Positions 1 to 9,900 of a stretch of 64,000 nucleotides of DNA are shown here, piece after piece; the first letter of the stretch is position 1, and each line of letters starts with the position of its first letter. A model generated the notes under the pieces. That model worked only from the letters and a program-made list of their open reading frames with translations, made no database searches and was not told the origin of the DNA. The stretch is from a bacterium. GTDB lineage: Bacteria > Planctomycetota > Planctomycetia > Planctomycetales > Planctomycetaceae. The stretch spans positions 20,137-84,136 of the forward strand of contig WGME01000027.1 in the NCBI GenBank assembly GCA_016125225.1, written 5' to 3'. The translations under genes were made by a program, and so were the position numbers.

Positions 1-597
1 CAGCCGTTGGAACCGCGAACCGAAATGGTCTGGGGCGCACTCTCGTTGTCGCTCACCGTCCTCGTGGTGATTCTCGCCTTGTTGCTGGTCAATAATCGTT
101 ATACGTGGCGGGACATCGGGATCGATTTCGATCGGTTGAGACATTCGTTGATCATAGGATTCGCAATCTGTTGTGCGGCGATTTTACCTACGGCGATCAT
201 GCTGCTGGTAACGTTTCCCCTGCGAAGCCGAGAGACACAGCACACCCTGCTGCGGTTGCTGGCTGACAAACCGGACCCGGGGATCATCGCCGGGTTGGCA
301 CTCACCGCTGTCGTTGTGGCGCCGCTCTCTGAAGAGTTGATGTTCCGCGTCACTTTGCAGGGATGGTGGCAACGCCGGATCGGTTCGACACTGGCGATCC
401 CAGTCATCGCCATCATCTTCGCGATGGTGCATGGTTATCGCGATGGTCTCGCATTGATCCCCCTGGCCCTGATGTTGGGGTATGTGTACGACCGTCAGCG
501 GAATTATGTCGCCGTCGTGTTGGCACACGGTTTGTTCAACGCTGGCAACCTGGCTTTGGCATTGATCGCCATGCAGGCCTCACCGCCCAGTCCATGA
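1..597 (+). CDS. CPBP-family intramembrane metalloprotease (5' truncated by window edge)
   Basis: The reading frame is open from the first base, so the true start lies upstream. At least four hydrophobic segments are visible, as expected of a polytopic membrane protein. The CPBP (Abi/CAAX prenyl protease) signatures appear in order: EELMFR (the EExxxR motif), FAMVH (FxxxH) and HGLFN (HxxxN), which supply the glutamate and histidine ligands of the glutamic/metallo-type active site. In other bacteria this family processes prenylated or other membrane peptides, or acts in bacteriocin immunity. Nothing next to it points to a substrate. The next gene, tyrS, follows after about 126 bases on the same strand. 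The family assignment is secure; the physiological role is unknown. Confidence 0.85.
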   Translation, partial: QPLEPRTEMVWGALSLSLTVLVVILALLLVNNRYTWRDIGIDFDRLRHSLIIGFAICCAAILPTAIMLLVTFPLRSRETQHTLLRLLADKPDPGIIAGLALTAVVVAPLSEELMFRVTLQGWWQRRIGSTLAIPVIAIIFAMVHGYRDGLALIPLALMLGYVYDRQRNYVAVVLAHGLFNAGNLALALIAMQASPPSP

Positions 598-723
598 ACA
601 TCTCGGTCCAGTACCGGCTGCGGTCTCAGCCGAGTGCCACTGGCAGAACACCGGTCAGTCGTGATACGCTCCCGCAGGTTTCCATGTTTCTCGATTCGCA
701 CCGATCATTCAGAGTTATCGACC

Positions 724-2037
724 ATGTTTCCCCCCGTTGAAGATCAACTGGCCATCATCCGCCGTGGCGTGGAGAAAATTGTTCCAGAAGAAGAACTGGC
801 CCAAAAACTGGAGCATTCCCGCAAAACCTGTCGTCCGCTGCGGGTGAAATATGGCATCGACCCGACTGGAATTGATGTCCATCTGGGACATACCGTTCCC
901 TTGCGGAAGATGCGGCAGTTTCAGGAGCTCGGGCATCAGGCCGTGATCATCATCGGCAACGCGACGGCGATGGTGGGCGATCCAAGCGGCCGCGATCAGG
1001 CCCGGGCCAAGAAATTAACCGCCGAAGATATCGAAGCCAATGCCCGCGATTATCTCAATCAGGTCGGCAAGGTCGTCGATCTCTCGAAAGCGGAAGTCCA
1101 TCGCAATGGCGACTGGTTCGGTGCGATGGGCCTCGCTGAGATTTTGCGGCTGTGCGGTCAGGTCACCATTGCTCAGTTATTGACGCGCGATGACTTTGCC
1201 AAGCGGTATGCCGCCGCGACGCCGATCTTCCTGCACGAGTGCCTCTACCCCGTGATGCAGGCGTTTGATTCGGTCTGTATCGGGGCGGACATCGAACTCG
1301 GCGGCACCGAGCAGCTTTACAGCTTCATGCTGGCTCGCGACCTGCAGAAAGATCCATCGACCTGTGCCCTGGCCGAACAGTGGATGAACGACGACGTGAA
1401 GTCGCGCCGTTCGGCCGAGGGGGCATTGCCGCAGCAGATCGGCGTGATGTCGCCGATTCTCGTGGGACTTGACGGGGTCCGCCGGATGGGCAAGAGCCTG
1501 GGCAATTACATTGGCGTCAGCGAGTCGCCGTACGACATGATGAAGAAGTTCATGCAACTGCCCGATTCCGTGATGCAGATGTATTACGAACTCCTCACCG
1601 ATATCCCGCTCGCTGAAGTCCAGCAGATTCTCGCAGGGCATCCCCAAGAAAGTAAATTTCGACTTGGGCAACTGGTCATTGACGAGTTTCACCAGACTGG
1701 AACTAGTGAAACAGCAGTCGCCCAATGGAAGAGGGAGGTTCGCGACAAAGAACTTCCAACTGACATCGAACCTTATCAAGTACCCAAGCAGTACTACCTA
1801 CTTGCGGTTGATGGCACAATGCAAATTGGCGATATGCTTGTGGAATCCAAACTCTGCCCGTCATATTCCGAAGCAGTACGCAAACTTCGGGAGGGTGCGG
1901 TGTTTGTTTACGAGAACGGTGAAAAGAAAAAATTGATGAATAGGTCTGACCGAGTAAAGATTGAAAATGGTCTGGTCTTTGGAATGGGAAAAAAGGGATT
2001 ACGCAAAATTGAGTCCATTGATGTCTCACATTCCTAG
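724..2037 (+). CDS. tyrS: Tyrosyl-tRNA synthetase
   Basis: A cytoplasmic class I aminoacyl-tRNA synthetase that charges tRNA-Tyr. The frame is open from 634, but homology begins at the ATG at 724 (MFPPVEDQLA), giving 437 residues. The HIGH-type motif is HLGH at residues 53-56, inside YGIDPTGIDVHLGH. The KMSKS-type loop is RMGKS near residue 255. A C-terminal S4-like RNA-binding segment is visible at about residues 370-430 (IGDMLVESKLCPSYSEAVRK). From about base 1640 (residue about 305) the DNA becomes clearly AT-richer and codon use changes, although the frame stays intact. The C-terminal anticodon/S4 part may therefore have a different origin from the catalytic core. No strong Shine-Dalgarno site precedes 724. 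Confidence 0.93.
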   Translation: MFPPVEDQLAIIRRGVEKIVPEEELAQKLEHSRKTCRPLRVKYGIDPTGIDVHLGHTVPLRKMRQFQELGHQAVIIIGNATAMVGDPSGRDQARAKKLTAEDIEANARDYLNQVGKVVDLSKAEVHRNGDWFGAMGLAEILRLCGQVTIAQLLTRDDFAKRYAAATPIFLHECLYPVMQAFDSVCIGADIELGGTEQLYSFMLARDLQKDPSTCALAEQWMNDDVKSRRSAEGALPQQIGVMSPILVGLDGVRRMGKSLGNYIGVSESPYDMMKKFMQLPDSVMQMYYELLTDIPLAEVQQILAGHPQESKFRLGQLVIDEFHQTGTSETAVAQWKREVRDKELPTDIEPYQVPKQYYLLAVDGTMQIGDMLVESKLCPSYSEAVRKLREGAVFVYENGEKKKLMNRSDRVKIENGLVFGMGKKGLRKIESIDVSHS

Positions 2038-2131
2038 GCGCATCTCGTGCGCATACGAATCTGACATGTTGTAAGTCGCAGGGAGTGATTACACTGTAGT
2101 CACATTTCATAGGTACGGGGGGCCAGTCGGC

Positions 2132-2383
2132 ATGAAGACCAAAATCATTCGGATTGGGAATTCCAAAGGGGTCCGTATTCCCAAATCTCTGCTCGATGGC
2201 TCGGGGCTCAAGGATGATGTGGAACTGATTCCCGCCGAAGAGGGATTGCTACTCCGGCCGGTGCATGCTCCGCGGTTTGGTTGGGATGCGGCGTTTTCCG
2301 ATGTCACCCGCAGCGACCTGGCAGAGTTTTTGGAAGTGCCAACAACACTTTCCGCCTGGGATGAGACCGAATGGACGTGGTGA
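2132..2383 (+). CDS. mazE: MazE/AbrB-type antitoxin
   Basis: 83 residues. The N-terminal half is a SpoVT/AbrB swapped-hairpin DNA-binding domain (KIIRIGNSKGVRIPKSLL, residues 4-21), and the acidic tryptophan-rich C-terminus (SAWDETEWTW) is the expected toxin-binding tail. The stop codon overlaps the start of the mazF-like gene by 13 bases, so the two are translationally coupled. By family knowledge, MazE neutralises MazF and the complex represses the operon. The pair sits immediately after tyrS, and no operator was identified. Confidence 0.88.
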   Translation: MKTKIIRIGNSKGVRIPKSLLDGSGLKDDVELIPAEEGLLLRPVHAPRFGWDAAFSDVTRSDLAEFLEVPTTLSAWDETEWTW

Positions 2384-2697
2384 AGCGGTTCGATGTCCAT
2401 CTGGTGAACCTTGACCCTACGGTCGGGCATGAGATACAGAAGTCGCGTCCGTGTGTCATCATCTCCCCAGATGAAATGAATCGCCATCTGCAGACCGTGA
2501 TTATCGCACCCCTGACCACCACGGTTCGCTCGTATCCCACACGGGTGGTCTGCCGCTTTCAACGCAAACAAGGTCAAGTCGCACTCGATCAGATCCGTAC
2601 GGTTGATCGCCAGCGACTGATTCGACGCCTTGGTAAACTGGATGCGACAACGGCCACAGCGATCTCTGCGGTCTTACTGGAAATGTTCACGCTATAA
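2371..2697 (+). CDS. mazF: MazF/PemK-family endoribonuclease toxin
   Basis: 108 residues, the usual length for MazF. The family pattern is present: RFDVHLVNLDPTVGHEIQK, then RPCVIISPDEMN, IIAPLTTT and QGQVALDQIRTVDR. By family knowledge these proteins are ribosome-independent, sequence-specific mRNA interferases. The ATG at 2371 lies within the last codons of the antitoxin gene, giving the classic overlapping antitoxin-toxin order. The 3' end lies 65 bases before the next gene. The frame is intact, with no sign of decay. Confidence 0.9.
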   Translation: MDVVKRFDVHLVNLDPTVGHEIQKSRPCVIISPDEMNRHLQTVIIAPLTTTVRSYPTRVVCRFQRKQGQVALDQIRTVDRQRLIRRLGKLDATTATAISAVLLEMFTL

Positions 2698-2762
2698 ATT
2701 CACCTCGACATTTTTGACGGAGAGCGGCCAAGAACGCTTTTCGAAACTCGGAGCACAGATTC

Positions 2763-3839
2763 ATGCCTCAGGTTGGATTTGGAATTGTGGGTTGCGGGAT
2801 GATCGCGAATTTCCATGCGGAAGCGATCAAGAACATGCGGAACGCCAAGATGGTTGCCTGCTATTCTGCGACTCCGGCGTCGGCCGAGCGGTTTGCTGCG
2901 GCGAATCCCGGTGCGAAGCCCTACGCCAGTTACGCCGAGATGCTGAAAGATCCCGCGGTACAGATCGTGACCATCTGCACGCCCAGCGGGGCTCACATGG
3001 AACCGGCGGTGCTGGCAGCTCAGGCCGGCAAGCATGTGGTGATCGAAAAGCCCCTCGAAATTACCTTGAAACGCTGCGACGCCATTCTGAACGCCTGCGA
3101 AAAGTATGGCGTGCAGTTGTGCCCCATTTTTCCGTCGCGGTTCAGCCCGGCCAATCTTGCGCTGAAAGAGGCGATTGAGAACGGCCGCTTCGGCACATTG
3201 ACCCTCGGTGACACCTATGTGAAATGGTGGCGGACGCAGCAGTACTACGACCAAGGGGGCTGGCGGGGCACCTGGGCTCTGGATGGCGGGGGCAGCTACA
3301 TGAATCAGGCGATTCATAACGTCGATCTGCTCTACTGGTTCATGGGCGATGTCGCGGAAATCAGCGGCGTGACGGCGACGCTTGCCCATGAACGGATCGA
3401 AGTCGAAGACGTCGGTGTCGCCGCCTTGAAGTTCAAGAACGGGGCTGTGGGCGTGATTGAAGCCACGACCGCAGCCTGGCCGGGCTTGCTCAAAAAGACC
3501 GAAATCCATGGCACAGAAGGCTCAGTGATTGTCGAGCAGGACGATGTGCTGTTGTGGCAGTTTGCCAAGATGAAGGCCAAAGACAAGACGATCATGGAAA
3601 AGTTCGCCCGCAAAGTCGGGGGGACGGGTGGGGCCAGCGATCCCAAGGCGATCTCATACCGTGGCCACATGGAACAGTTGAAAGACTTCGTCAAAGCCAT
3701 CGAAACCGGTCGCGCTCCGAAGATCACGGGAGCCGAAGGCCGCAAGGCGGTTGAAATCATTCTGGGGATTTACCAATCTCAATGGACAGGCAAGCGGGTG
3801 GCCTTGCCACTGGCGAAAGACCCGAAACGGCCAGCCTGA
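2763..3839 (+). CDS. Gfo/Idh/MocA-family NAD(P)-dependent oxidoreductase
   Basis: 358 residues. The N-terminal Rossmann dinucleotide-binding motif is [18 protein letters not shown] (residues about 5-22), and the family EKP motif is [10 protein letters not shown] near residue 97. The C-terminal half has the usual alpha/beta substrate-binding domain with [17 protein letters not shown]. Family members oxidise or epimerise sugars, inositols and related polyols with NAD(P). Planctomycetes carry many paralogues and the substrate cannot be read from sequence. A GGAG sits about 9 bases before the ATG at 2763. The methyltransferase gene follows after 55 bases on the same strand. There is no signal peptide, so it should be cytoplasmic. 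Confidence 0.9.
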   Translation: MPQVGFGIVGCGMIANFHAEAIKNMRNAKMVACYSATPASAERFAAANPGAKPYASYAEMLKDPAVQIVTICTPSGAHMEPAVLAAQAGKHVVIEKPLEITLKRCDAILNACEKYGVQLCPIFPSRFSPANLALKEAIENGRFGTLTLGDTYVKWWRTQQYYDQGGWRGTWALDGGGSYMNQAIHNVDLLYWFMGDVAEISGVTATLAHERIEVEDVGVAALKFKNGAVGVIEATTAAWPGLLKKTEIHGTEGSVIVEQDDVLLWQFAKMKAKDKTIMEKFARKVGGTGGASDPKAISYRGHMEQLKDFVKAIETGRAPKITGAEGRKAVEIILGIYQSQWTGKRVALPLAKDPKRPA

Positions 3840-3894
3840 ACCATTGGAATCGAACAGGCCATCGGCAGCGACGATGAACAAGCAGGAACACCAT

Positions 3895-4797
3895 ATGTCA
3901 ACGGATCTGCTTTCAACCGTGGCCGCGAATTATGGAGCGGTTGCCACTAGCGGGCTGTCGTCTCACCACGAGGGTGTGCGTGCCGTCGCTGAAGCCTTTG
4001 GCTACAACGCCGCCGAGTTAGCAGCCATTCCCGCCGAAGCCAACATGGGGCTTTCGTGTGGCAACCCCACGGCGATGGCCAGTCTGAAGCCCGGCGAAGT
4101 CGTAGTCGACCTGGGTTGCGGTGGCGGACTCGATGTCTTTCTCGCGGCTCAGAAGGTGGGACCAACCGGCCGAGCGATTGGCATCGACATGACGCCGGAC
4201 ATGATCGCTTTGGCAAAACGGAATGCCGCAGCGGCTCCGCAGGCTTACACGAATGTGGAGTTCCATCAGGCGACGATCGACAAAATCCCACTCGCGGACG
4301 ATTCGGTGGACTGCGTGATCAGCAACTGCGTGATCAATCTGGCTCCCGACAAAGCAGACGTATTTCGCGAAGTGGCTCGGATTCTGAAACCCGGCGGCCG
4401 CCTGGCTGTCAGCGATATCGCCTTGAAACAACCCTTGCCAGAGGAACTCGCGCAGGACGTCGCCGCGTTGGTGGGCTGCATCGCAGGAGCCATTCCGATC
4501 GAAGATTACCGCGAGGGATTGCTAGCGGCCGGGTTCACCGCGGTCGAGGTGATCGATTCCGGTGCCGACTTGAATGCATACGCCAAGGTGGAAAATCAAT
4601 CGGGCTGCTGTTCCCCCAGCATGGCCACCGTGCAGTTGGATTCGACGATGGGCTTGCCCATGATGGACAGCGGATGCTGCACGCCACAACCTACGAGCGA
4701 TGTCGCTGGTTTGCACGAGCGGCTGGCCGATCTACTGCGGCGTTACAACGTGAATGACTACGCCGCCAGTGTTAAAGTCTTCGCGGTAAAACCCTAG
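3895..4797 (+). CDS. arsM: Arsenite S-adenosylmethionine methyltransferase
   Basis: 300 residues from the ATG at 3895. That start has AGGA at 3884-3887, 7 bases upstream; an in-frame ATG at 3874 is possible. The SAM-binding motif is [16 protein letters not shown], followed by [13 protein letters not shown]. The three cysteines that bind As(III) in ArsM proteins have visible counterparts: LSCGNP (Cys55), SNCVINL and LVGCIAGA. The C-terminus carries two further CC pairs (SGCCSP and SGCCTP), a tail seen in several bacterial ArsM proteins and probably metalloid-binding. The enzyme methylates arsenite to volatile or less retained methylarsenicals. No arsR or arsenite pump is visible nearby, so it may be an isolated detoxification gene. 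Confidence 0.9.
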   Translation: MSTDLLSTVAANYGAVATSGLSSHHEGVRAVAEAFGYNAAELAAIPAEANMGLSCGNPTAMASLKPGEVVVDLGCGGGLDVFLAAQKVGPTGRAIGIDMTPDMIALAKRNAAAAPQAYTNVEFHQATIDKIPLADDSVDCVISNCVINLAPDKADVFREVARILKPGGRLAVSDIALKQPLPEELAQDVAALVGCIAGAIPIEDYREGLLAAGFTAVEVIDSGADLNAYAKVENQSGCCSPSMATVQLDSTMGLPMMDSGCCTPQPTSDVAGLHERLADLLRRYNVNDYAASVKVFAVKP

Positions 4798-4822
4798 TTC
4801 CCTAGCTCAAAGGAACGGTCAG

Positions 4823-5224
4823 ATGTCATTGGTCTGTTTTCATCTACCAAAAGATTTATCGCTTTCTGCATCGTTAATCACTCAGCTGAGAAAAGTGACC
4901 AACTTTTCTATTTCTGAAATCCGCAGCCGAGTCATCAACGAAGAGCCACTGATACAAATCACGCCTTTTTCTAACAGCTGGAATGAAGACCGCAGTAAGC
5001 TTGTAGAAATTGTGAATCATATCAAATCAGCCGCCATTCCATTTTCCATATCCGAACTCACGGATGACGGTACGGCGACTCCGGTCTCAACGGAGATGTT
5101 GGAAAACTTGCTTTCACATTTTCGCGACATTGAGTTAGAGACTCAACGAAATACGATGCTGGAGTTGGGCGAAATCGACGATCCGTCAGAGTTCGAACCG
5201 GATGATGCTGACTGGACTCAATGA
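4823..5224 (+). CDS. Hypothetical protein with L7/L12 C-terminal-like pattern
   Basis: 133 residues, not recognised as a named family. The DNA is distinctly AT-richer than arsM, which ends 25 bases upstream. The segment LITQLRKVTNFSISEIRSRV followed by KLVEIVNHIKSAAIPFSI resembles the alpha/beta layout of the ribosomal L7/L12 C-terminal domain (IxxLRxxTgLgLxEAKxxV then a second helix), a fold also found in small planctomycete orphan proteins. The C-terminus is acidic (ELGEIDDPSEFEPDDADW). There is no signal peptide or membrane segment. The fold suggestion is an inference; the gene itself is supported by its length, its start just after AACGGTC and its non-host-like but coding-like composition. 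Confidence 0.6.
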   Translation: MSLVCFHLPKDLSLSASLITQLRKVTNFSISEIRSRVINEEPLIQITPFSNSWNEDRSKLVEIVNHIKSAAIPFSISELTDDGTATPVSTEMLENLLSHFRDIELETQRNTMLELGEIDDPSEFEPDDADWTQ

Positions 5225-5346
5225 TATCCGCCAGAATACTGAATTGCAGGATCGCTGGTCACAAGTTGTCACACATAGCACCACAGTGTCGAGCGGCTCT
5301 TAATTCATATCGGTGGCTGACGTTACGCGATTGAAGCCGTGCTTGG

Positions 5347-6162
5347 TTATTTTGGACGATCACTTTTAAGCGTCCCATTCAGAAGGTTGAGGTGCAAGCG
5401 GCCCACCTGCCACATGTAATGCGGACCATAGCCCGCCTTCGGTCCCCAAGTGTTAGCGACTGCCTTTTCGAGATGCTGCTTCGCAGTCTCGGGACGGTCT
5501 TCCACCGCCTCATTCAGGCCAATATAAAGGTGGGCATAGAAGAGCCGCTTTTCGCGTTCTTCGGCAGAGATCTCGGCGTCGGCGATGCCTTTCAGAATTG
5601 CTGCGGGCGTGATGCGGCCTGCAAAGAGTTCGTAGACCGCCGGAAAGGGTTCGCGATCGTCTTTCTCGTACTTTAAAAGACCTTCACGAGCCTTTTCACG
5701 GCCATAGGCTTTGTGCTGCGACAGGTACCGCCAGATGCCATTTTCACGGTCGACATTGTCGAACGAGTGGTAGCGTTCGAATTGACCCGCGGCATCGGGA
5801 TAACGACCGGCGTAGAAATAGGCGATGCCCCGTCGCCAATGTCCTGCGTCTTCCTCGGGGTTCAGTTCTACCATCTTGTCGTAGTCGCGGACGGCCTCCG
5901 AAAATTTGCCCAGAAAAAAATAGCCATCCCCCCGTTGCGAGTAGAGCCGCAAACTTTGCGGTTGGGTGGCGAGTTGCTTCGAAGTGTCCGCGATCAGTTC
6001 CTGAGCTTGCTCCTCAATCTTGTGATTGATCGCTGCCAGATCGATCTTGGACTCAGGACTGGGGGCTTGAGCCATCAGTTGGCCGGGCATCTGTATTAGG
6101 ATTGACGCGACGGTGAGAACGTAAGGCAAATGCCGTGACTGCTTGATTGTCCCTGCCGTCAT
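5347..6162 (-). CDS. Secreted TPR-repeat protein
   Basis: 271 residues. The N-terminus has a charged stretch then a hydrophobic core ending in QLMAQA, a likely signal peptide of about 32 residues. Two to three tetratricopeptide repeats follow: SLRLYSQRGDGYFFLGKFSE, then AVRDYDKMVELNPEED, then HWRRGIAYFYAGRYPDAAGQ. The later part keeps the helical pattern and resembles the NlpI-type TPR layout, although no lipobox is seen. It probably scaffolds protein contacts in the periplasm-like compartment. It is transcribed divergently from the DUF420 gene with 79 bases between the starts. Confidence 0.8.
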   Translation of the reverse strand: MTAGTIKQSRHLPYVLTVASILIQMPGQLMAQAPSPESKIDLAAINHKIEEQAQELIADTSKQLATQPQSLRLYSQRGDGYFFLGKFSEAVRDYDKMVELNPEEDAGHWRRGIAYFYAGRYPDAAGQFERYHSFDNVDRENGIWRYLSQHKAYGREKAREGLLKYEKDDREPFPAVYELFAGRITPAAILKGIADAEISAEEREKRLFYAHLYIGLNEAVEDRPETAKQHLEKAVANTWGPKAGYGPHYMWQVGRLHLNLLNGTLKSDRPK

Positions 6163-6241
6163 CTTGGAGTCTCCGCTCAGATGTGCTACTGTTCCGCACG
6201 ATTTGCAGGAAATAACAGTTTGCCCGGACTAGGAAGCGGCC

Positions 6242-6736
6242 ATGCTGCGCGACGGATTTCTCGGTAACCACGCGTCCTTCATGCTCGACTTTGTGGTCGT
6301 CGCATTGGTCCTGGTGGTGCCCATCCTGTTGTACAGCCTGTATTCCGTCAAGGTGCAGCGGCAATATGCGCGGCACAAGTTTCTGCAGTTGCTGCTGGGG
6401 GTTGTGTTGCTGGCCGCCGTCGGTGCCTTTGAAATCGACCTGCACTTCATTCAAGGCGGATGGGAAAAGGTGGTCGCCAAGCAAGACCCGCCTTTAATCG
6501 AGGCACAAACCGCCTGGGTGCGGACCGTGCTGCGAATTCACCTGATCTTTGCCATTTCGACGCCGTTTTTGTGGGTGACGACCATCGTGTTGGCACTCCG
6601 ACGCTTCCCCAATCCCCCTCTGCCGTCATCGCATAGTCGACTGCACAAGTTGCTCGGCTGGATCTCGACGGTTGATCTCACGCTCACTTCTGTCACGGGG
6701 CTTTGGTTCTATTACACGGCGTTTTTGGCCTATTAG
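6242..6736 (+). CDS. DUF420-family membrane protein
   Basis: 164 residues with four clear hydrophobic segments (about residues 12-34, 47-62, 95-117 and 135-155). It has the family features HxxxKxxQ in the second segment (ARHKFLQ) and a C-terminal HSRLHKLLGW. DUF420 proteins (YozB-like) are small integral membrane proteins often found with cytochrome oxidase or SCO genes; the histidines suggest haem or copper contact, but their function is unproven. Here it stands alone, divergent from the TPR gene. Confidence 0.8.
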   Translation: MLRDGFLGNHASFMLDFVVVALVLVVPILLYSLYSVKVQRQYARHKFLQLLLGVVLLAAVGAFEIDLHFIQGGWEKVVAKQDPPLIEAQTAWVRTVLRIHLIFAISTPFLWVTTIVLALRRFPNPPLPSSHSRLHKLLGWISTVDLTLTSVTGLWFYYTAFLAY

Positions 6737-6936
6737 CCGCCATTGCCGATATCAGAATTGCTGGTGACGGAGTCTTCCAGTGGCAGTGTTTCCCGGCTTC
6801 TGAACCCGAATCAGGGCCTGTTTCTGATTTCGCGTTGTCAGAAAGTTCGTTATCCTGAGCGAATGTATCGAAACGTGAAGCTGGCGCGCGAAGCAGTTCA
6901 CGGAGTGAGCGGGTCAGGTGGCAGGAGACACCGGAC

Positions 6937-9900
6937 GTGATGGGACTACGGAATTCGATCATTCAAAGCGGGCTGCTGCTGGGTCTGCTGGCGAGCCATT
7001 CCGCCGCTCAATTTGGCGGCTTTCAACCCGATCCGAATGCGACGGAACGTTTGACACCCGTCGTTCCCGTGCCCGGGGAATTGCGTTCGGTCATCGAGGA
7101 TGCCCGTCAGCAAATTGCAGCCGGAGAAACGGCTTCAGCACTGGTCTTTCTCCAGTTCATCATTGATGCCCCCGAGGACTTTTTTGCCGACCCGTCGCTG
7201 CGGAAAAGTCTGAAACAGTCGGCGGAAGACATTTTGGCGGAATTCACGCCGGAACAACTCGAACCGTATGAGGTGCAATATCAGGCCGCAGCCCAAGCTC
7301 TGCAACGACAGGTCTTGGAGTCCGGCCACTTTGCGGATCGCCAGCAGTTGCTCAGTCGCTACCGCATGACTTCCGTGGGACATAACGCCGTCCGTTGGGA
7401 AGCCTTGCGTGCCTACGATGACGGCCGCTATCTCGATGCAGCCAGGTTATGGGAAGGGATCGCTTCGGCCCCGGCAAATGTTTCTGAGACGTTACAGCAT
7501 GCGTTGTCCTGGTGGCTGGTCGGGCAGCCATCGCGGGCGGTCGCCACCCTGGCTCGCAGGCAGGGAGACGGGCCGCAACTCGTTGTGCTGGGAGATCAGG
7601 AATGGCAAATTCCAGCCGAGCAGCAAGCCTTATTTCCGTGGTTCACACAACAGGTTCCTTCCAGAGTTGTGTCGCCGACTGCTCAGCGTCAGTGGCTGAT
7701 GAGTCGTGGCGGCACCAATGGCAATGGCATGGCCACTCCGGCTGGACCTGTGGGGGCACGCGTCTGGACCAACGAACTCGATCTCCGTTTCCCGGAATGG
7801 TATGAGGGCGAATTCGGGCGGCCGGGTAATCTTGTGGATTGGCGTGCTCAACTGCAGGAGTTGGTTGAAGAGTATCAGATCGAAGATTTGTTATTGCAGC
7901 CCGGCAGTCAGCCACTGGTTGTGAATGACACGGTCATCATCCGGACGCCTTTTGATATCGAAGCGTACGATCTCCGCACGGGGGCCTTGCAATGGCGGTC
8001 GGCTTTGACTGAACGAGCGTTGGCTCGCGCGATGAAGCCGATCATACTTTCCGAAGAAGACGAAGAGATCTCGTTACAGCGGCGCGGCAACGCTCGCAAA
8101 TATCTGGAAGAACTCCTGTTCCGGGACCAGATTTCCGGCCAGTTGACTTCGGATGGCCAGCGCGTGTATGCCGTCCAGCAGCCGCCGTATCTCTCTCAGG
8201 AATCGCAGGTCTCCGTCATGATCGGGGGCCTGGAAGCCGCGATTTCCATGACGAATCATTTGGCGGCCTATGCCGTCGATGGAGGCCGGTTGGAGTGGGT
8301 CATTGGGGGAACCCGTCGCGAGACGCCACAATTGCTCGCGGGAACCTATTTTCTGGGACCACCCGTTTGCATCGATGACCAATTGTTTGTGCTGGGGGAA
8401 ATTGGCGGTGAACTGCGTCTGTTTCAATTGACCTGCGATCCGCAACCAGAGCTGGTCTGGTCACAGGTGATCGCGGCTCCGAATTTCCCCTTACAGTTCA
8501 CCGAGCTTCGTCGATTATCGGGACTGACCCCGGCCGCAGCCGATCATTTATTGATTTGTCCGACCAGTTCCGGACTGGTCGTGGCTGTCGATCCCTTACA
8601 ACGGCGGCTGGTGTGGGGCTATGAGTATCCATCGTTAGAAGCCCAACTCGCGACGAATGTGCGGCAAGTGGCCGTTCTCCGCCTGCAGAATCAAATGCTC
8701 GCAGGCGATGTGGATGAACGGCAATCCCGCTGGCTCGATTCCGCACCAATCATCGCCGACGGACATGTGCTGCTGACACCGCGAGATTCACACGACTTGC
8801 ACTGCCTCGATCTGCTAACCGGGGAACTGAAATGGAAGCAGCCGCGCGGACGCCGGCTGTATGTGGCAGGGGTGCGGGGGGGCAAGGTGCTCCTGGTGGG
8901 GCGCGAGCAAGTTGAAGCGATCGATCTGAAGTCGGGTAACCCTGCCTGGCAGAAGCCTCTTCCGATTGTTGAGCCGTCGGGGCGGGGGATTGCACTCGCC
9001 GATCAATATCTGCTGCCGCTCTCTTCCGGGCAGATCATGGGCATCGACTATGGCACGGGAGCTATTCGCTTTCAGTCACGACTTGGCGAAGGCTACCGCC
9101 CGGGGAATCTGGCCGCGGGATCGGGAGCCTTGGTGTCGCTCAACCTGGCATCATTGACGGCCTACCGATCGGTCTCTGAGATTCAGGAAGACGTTGCACA
9201 AGTCTTGTCGAAGCAACCACAAGATCCTGCGGCTCTTGCCTTGCAGGGAGAGTTGGCACTGCTCGCCGGGGACCGTACCGCTGCCATGCGCGATTTGCGA
9301 TTGTCGTTGCAGCAACAGCCAAATCTGCATGCAGGAATGGTGTATGCGGACTTGATGATTGAAGGGTTGCAGGCCAATTTCAATCAGTTTCGCGGTGAGA
9401 TCGATGCGATCGATCGTTTGATTACTGACCCCGAACAACGCTCGGAATTTATTACCCGTGTGGCTGCCGGTTTTGAACAGAGTGGCGAATACCGTCGAGC
9501 CTTCGAACAATTTTTGCGGCTGACTCTCGACGCCAACCCGACTTATCAACTGGAGCGTTTGAACGACCAGTTGATGGTCCGTCGCGATCGATTGATTCGT
9601 GGTCACATTCAAAGTTTGTTGGCCATGGCCAATCCGCAAGATCGCGAAATCATGGAGGCTCAACTGGCGGAACGGGCCAAAGCCCTGATCGATCCGGAAG
9701 ATCCCGAAAGCCATCAACGTTTTCTCGATTACTTCGATGGGACCCGTCTGGCCGATGAAATCCGCCTGCAGGAATTAAACCTTTCTACGGATCTGTCCGT
9801 CACTGAGCGCATGGCGGCGTGGTCGCGATTGACCGACAGCCGTGAACCCGCCATTGCGGCCTATGCCATCGCGAAATTGGCACGTGCTGGCCTCGATCGT

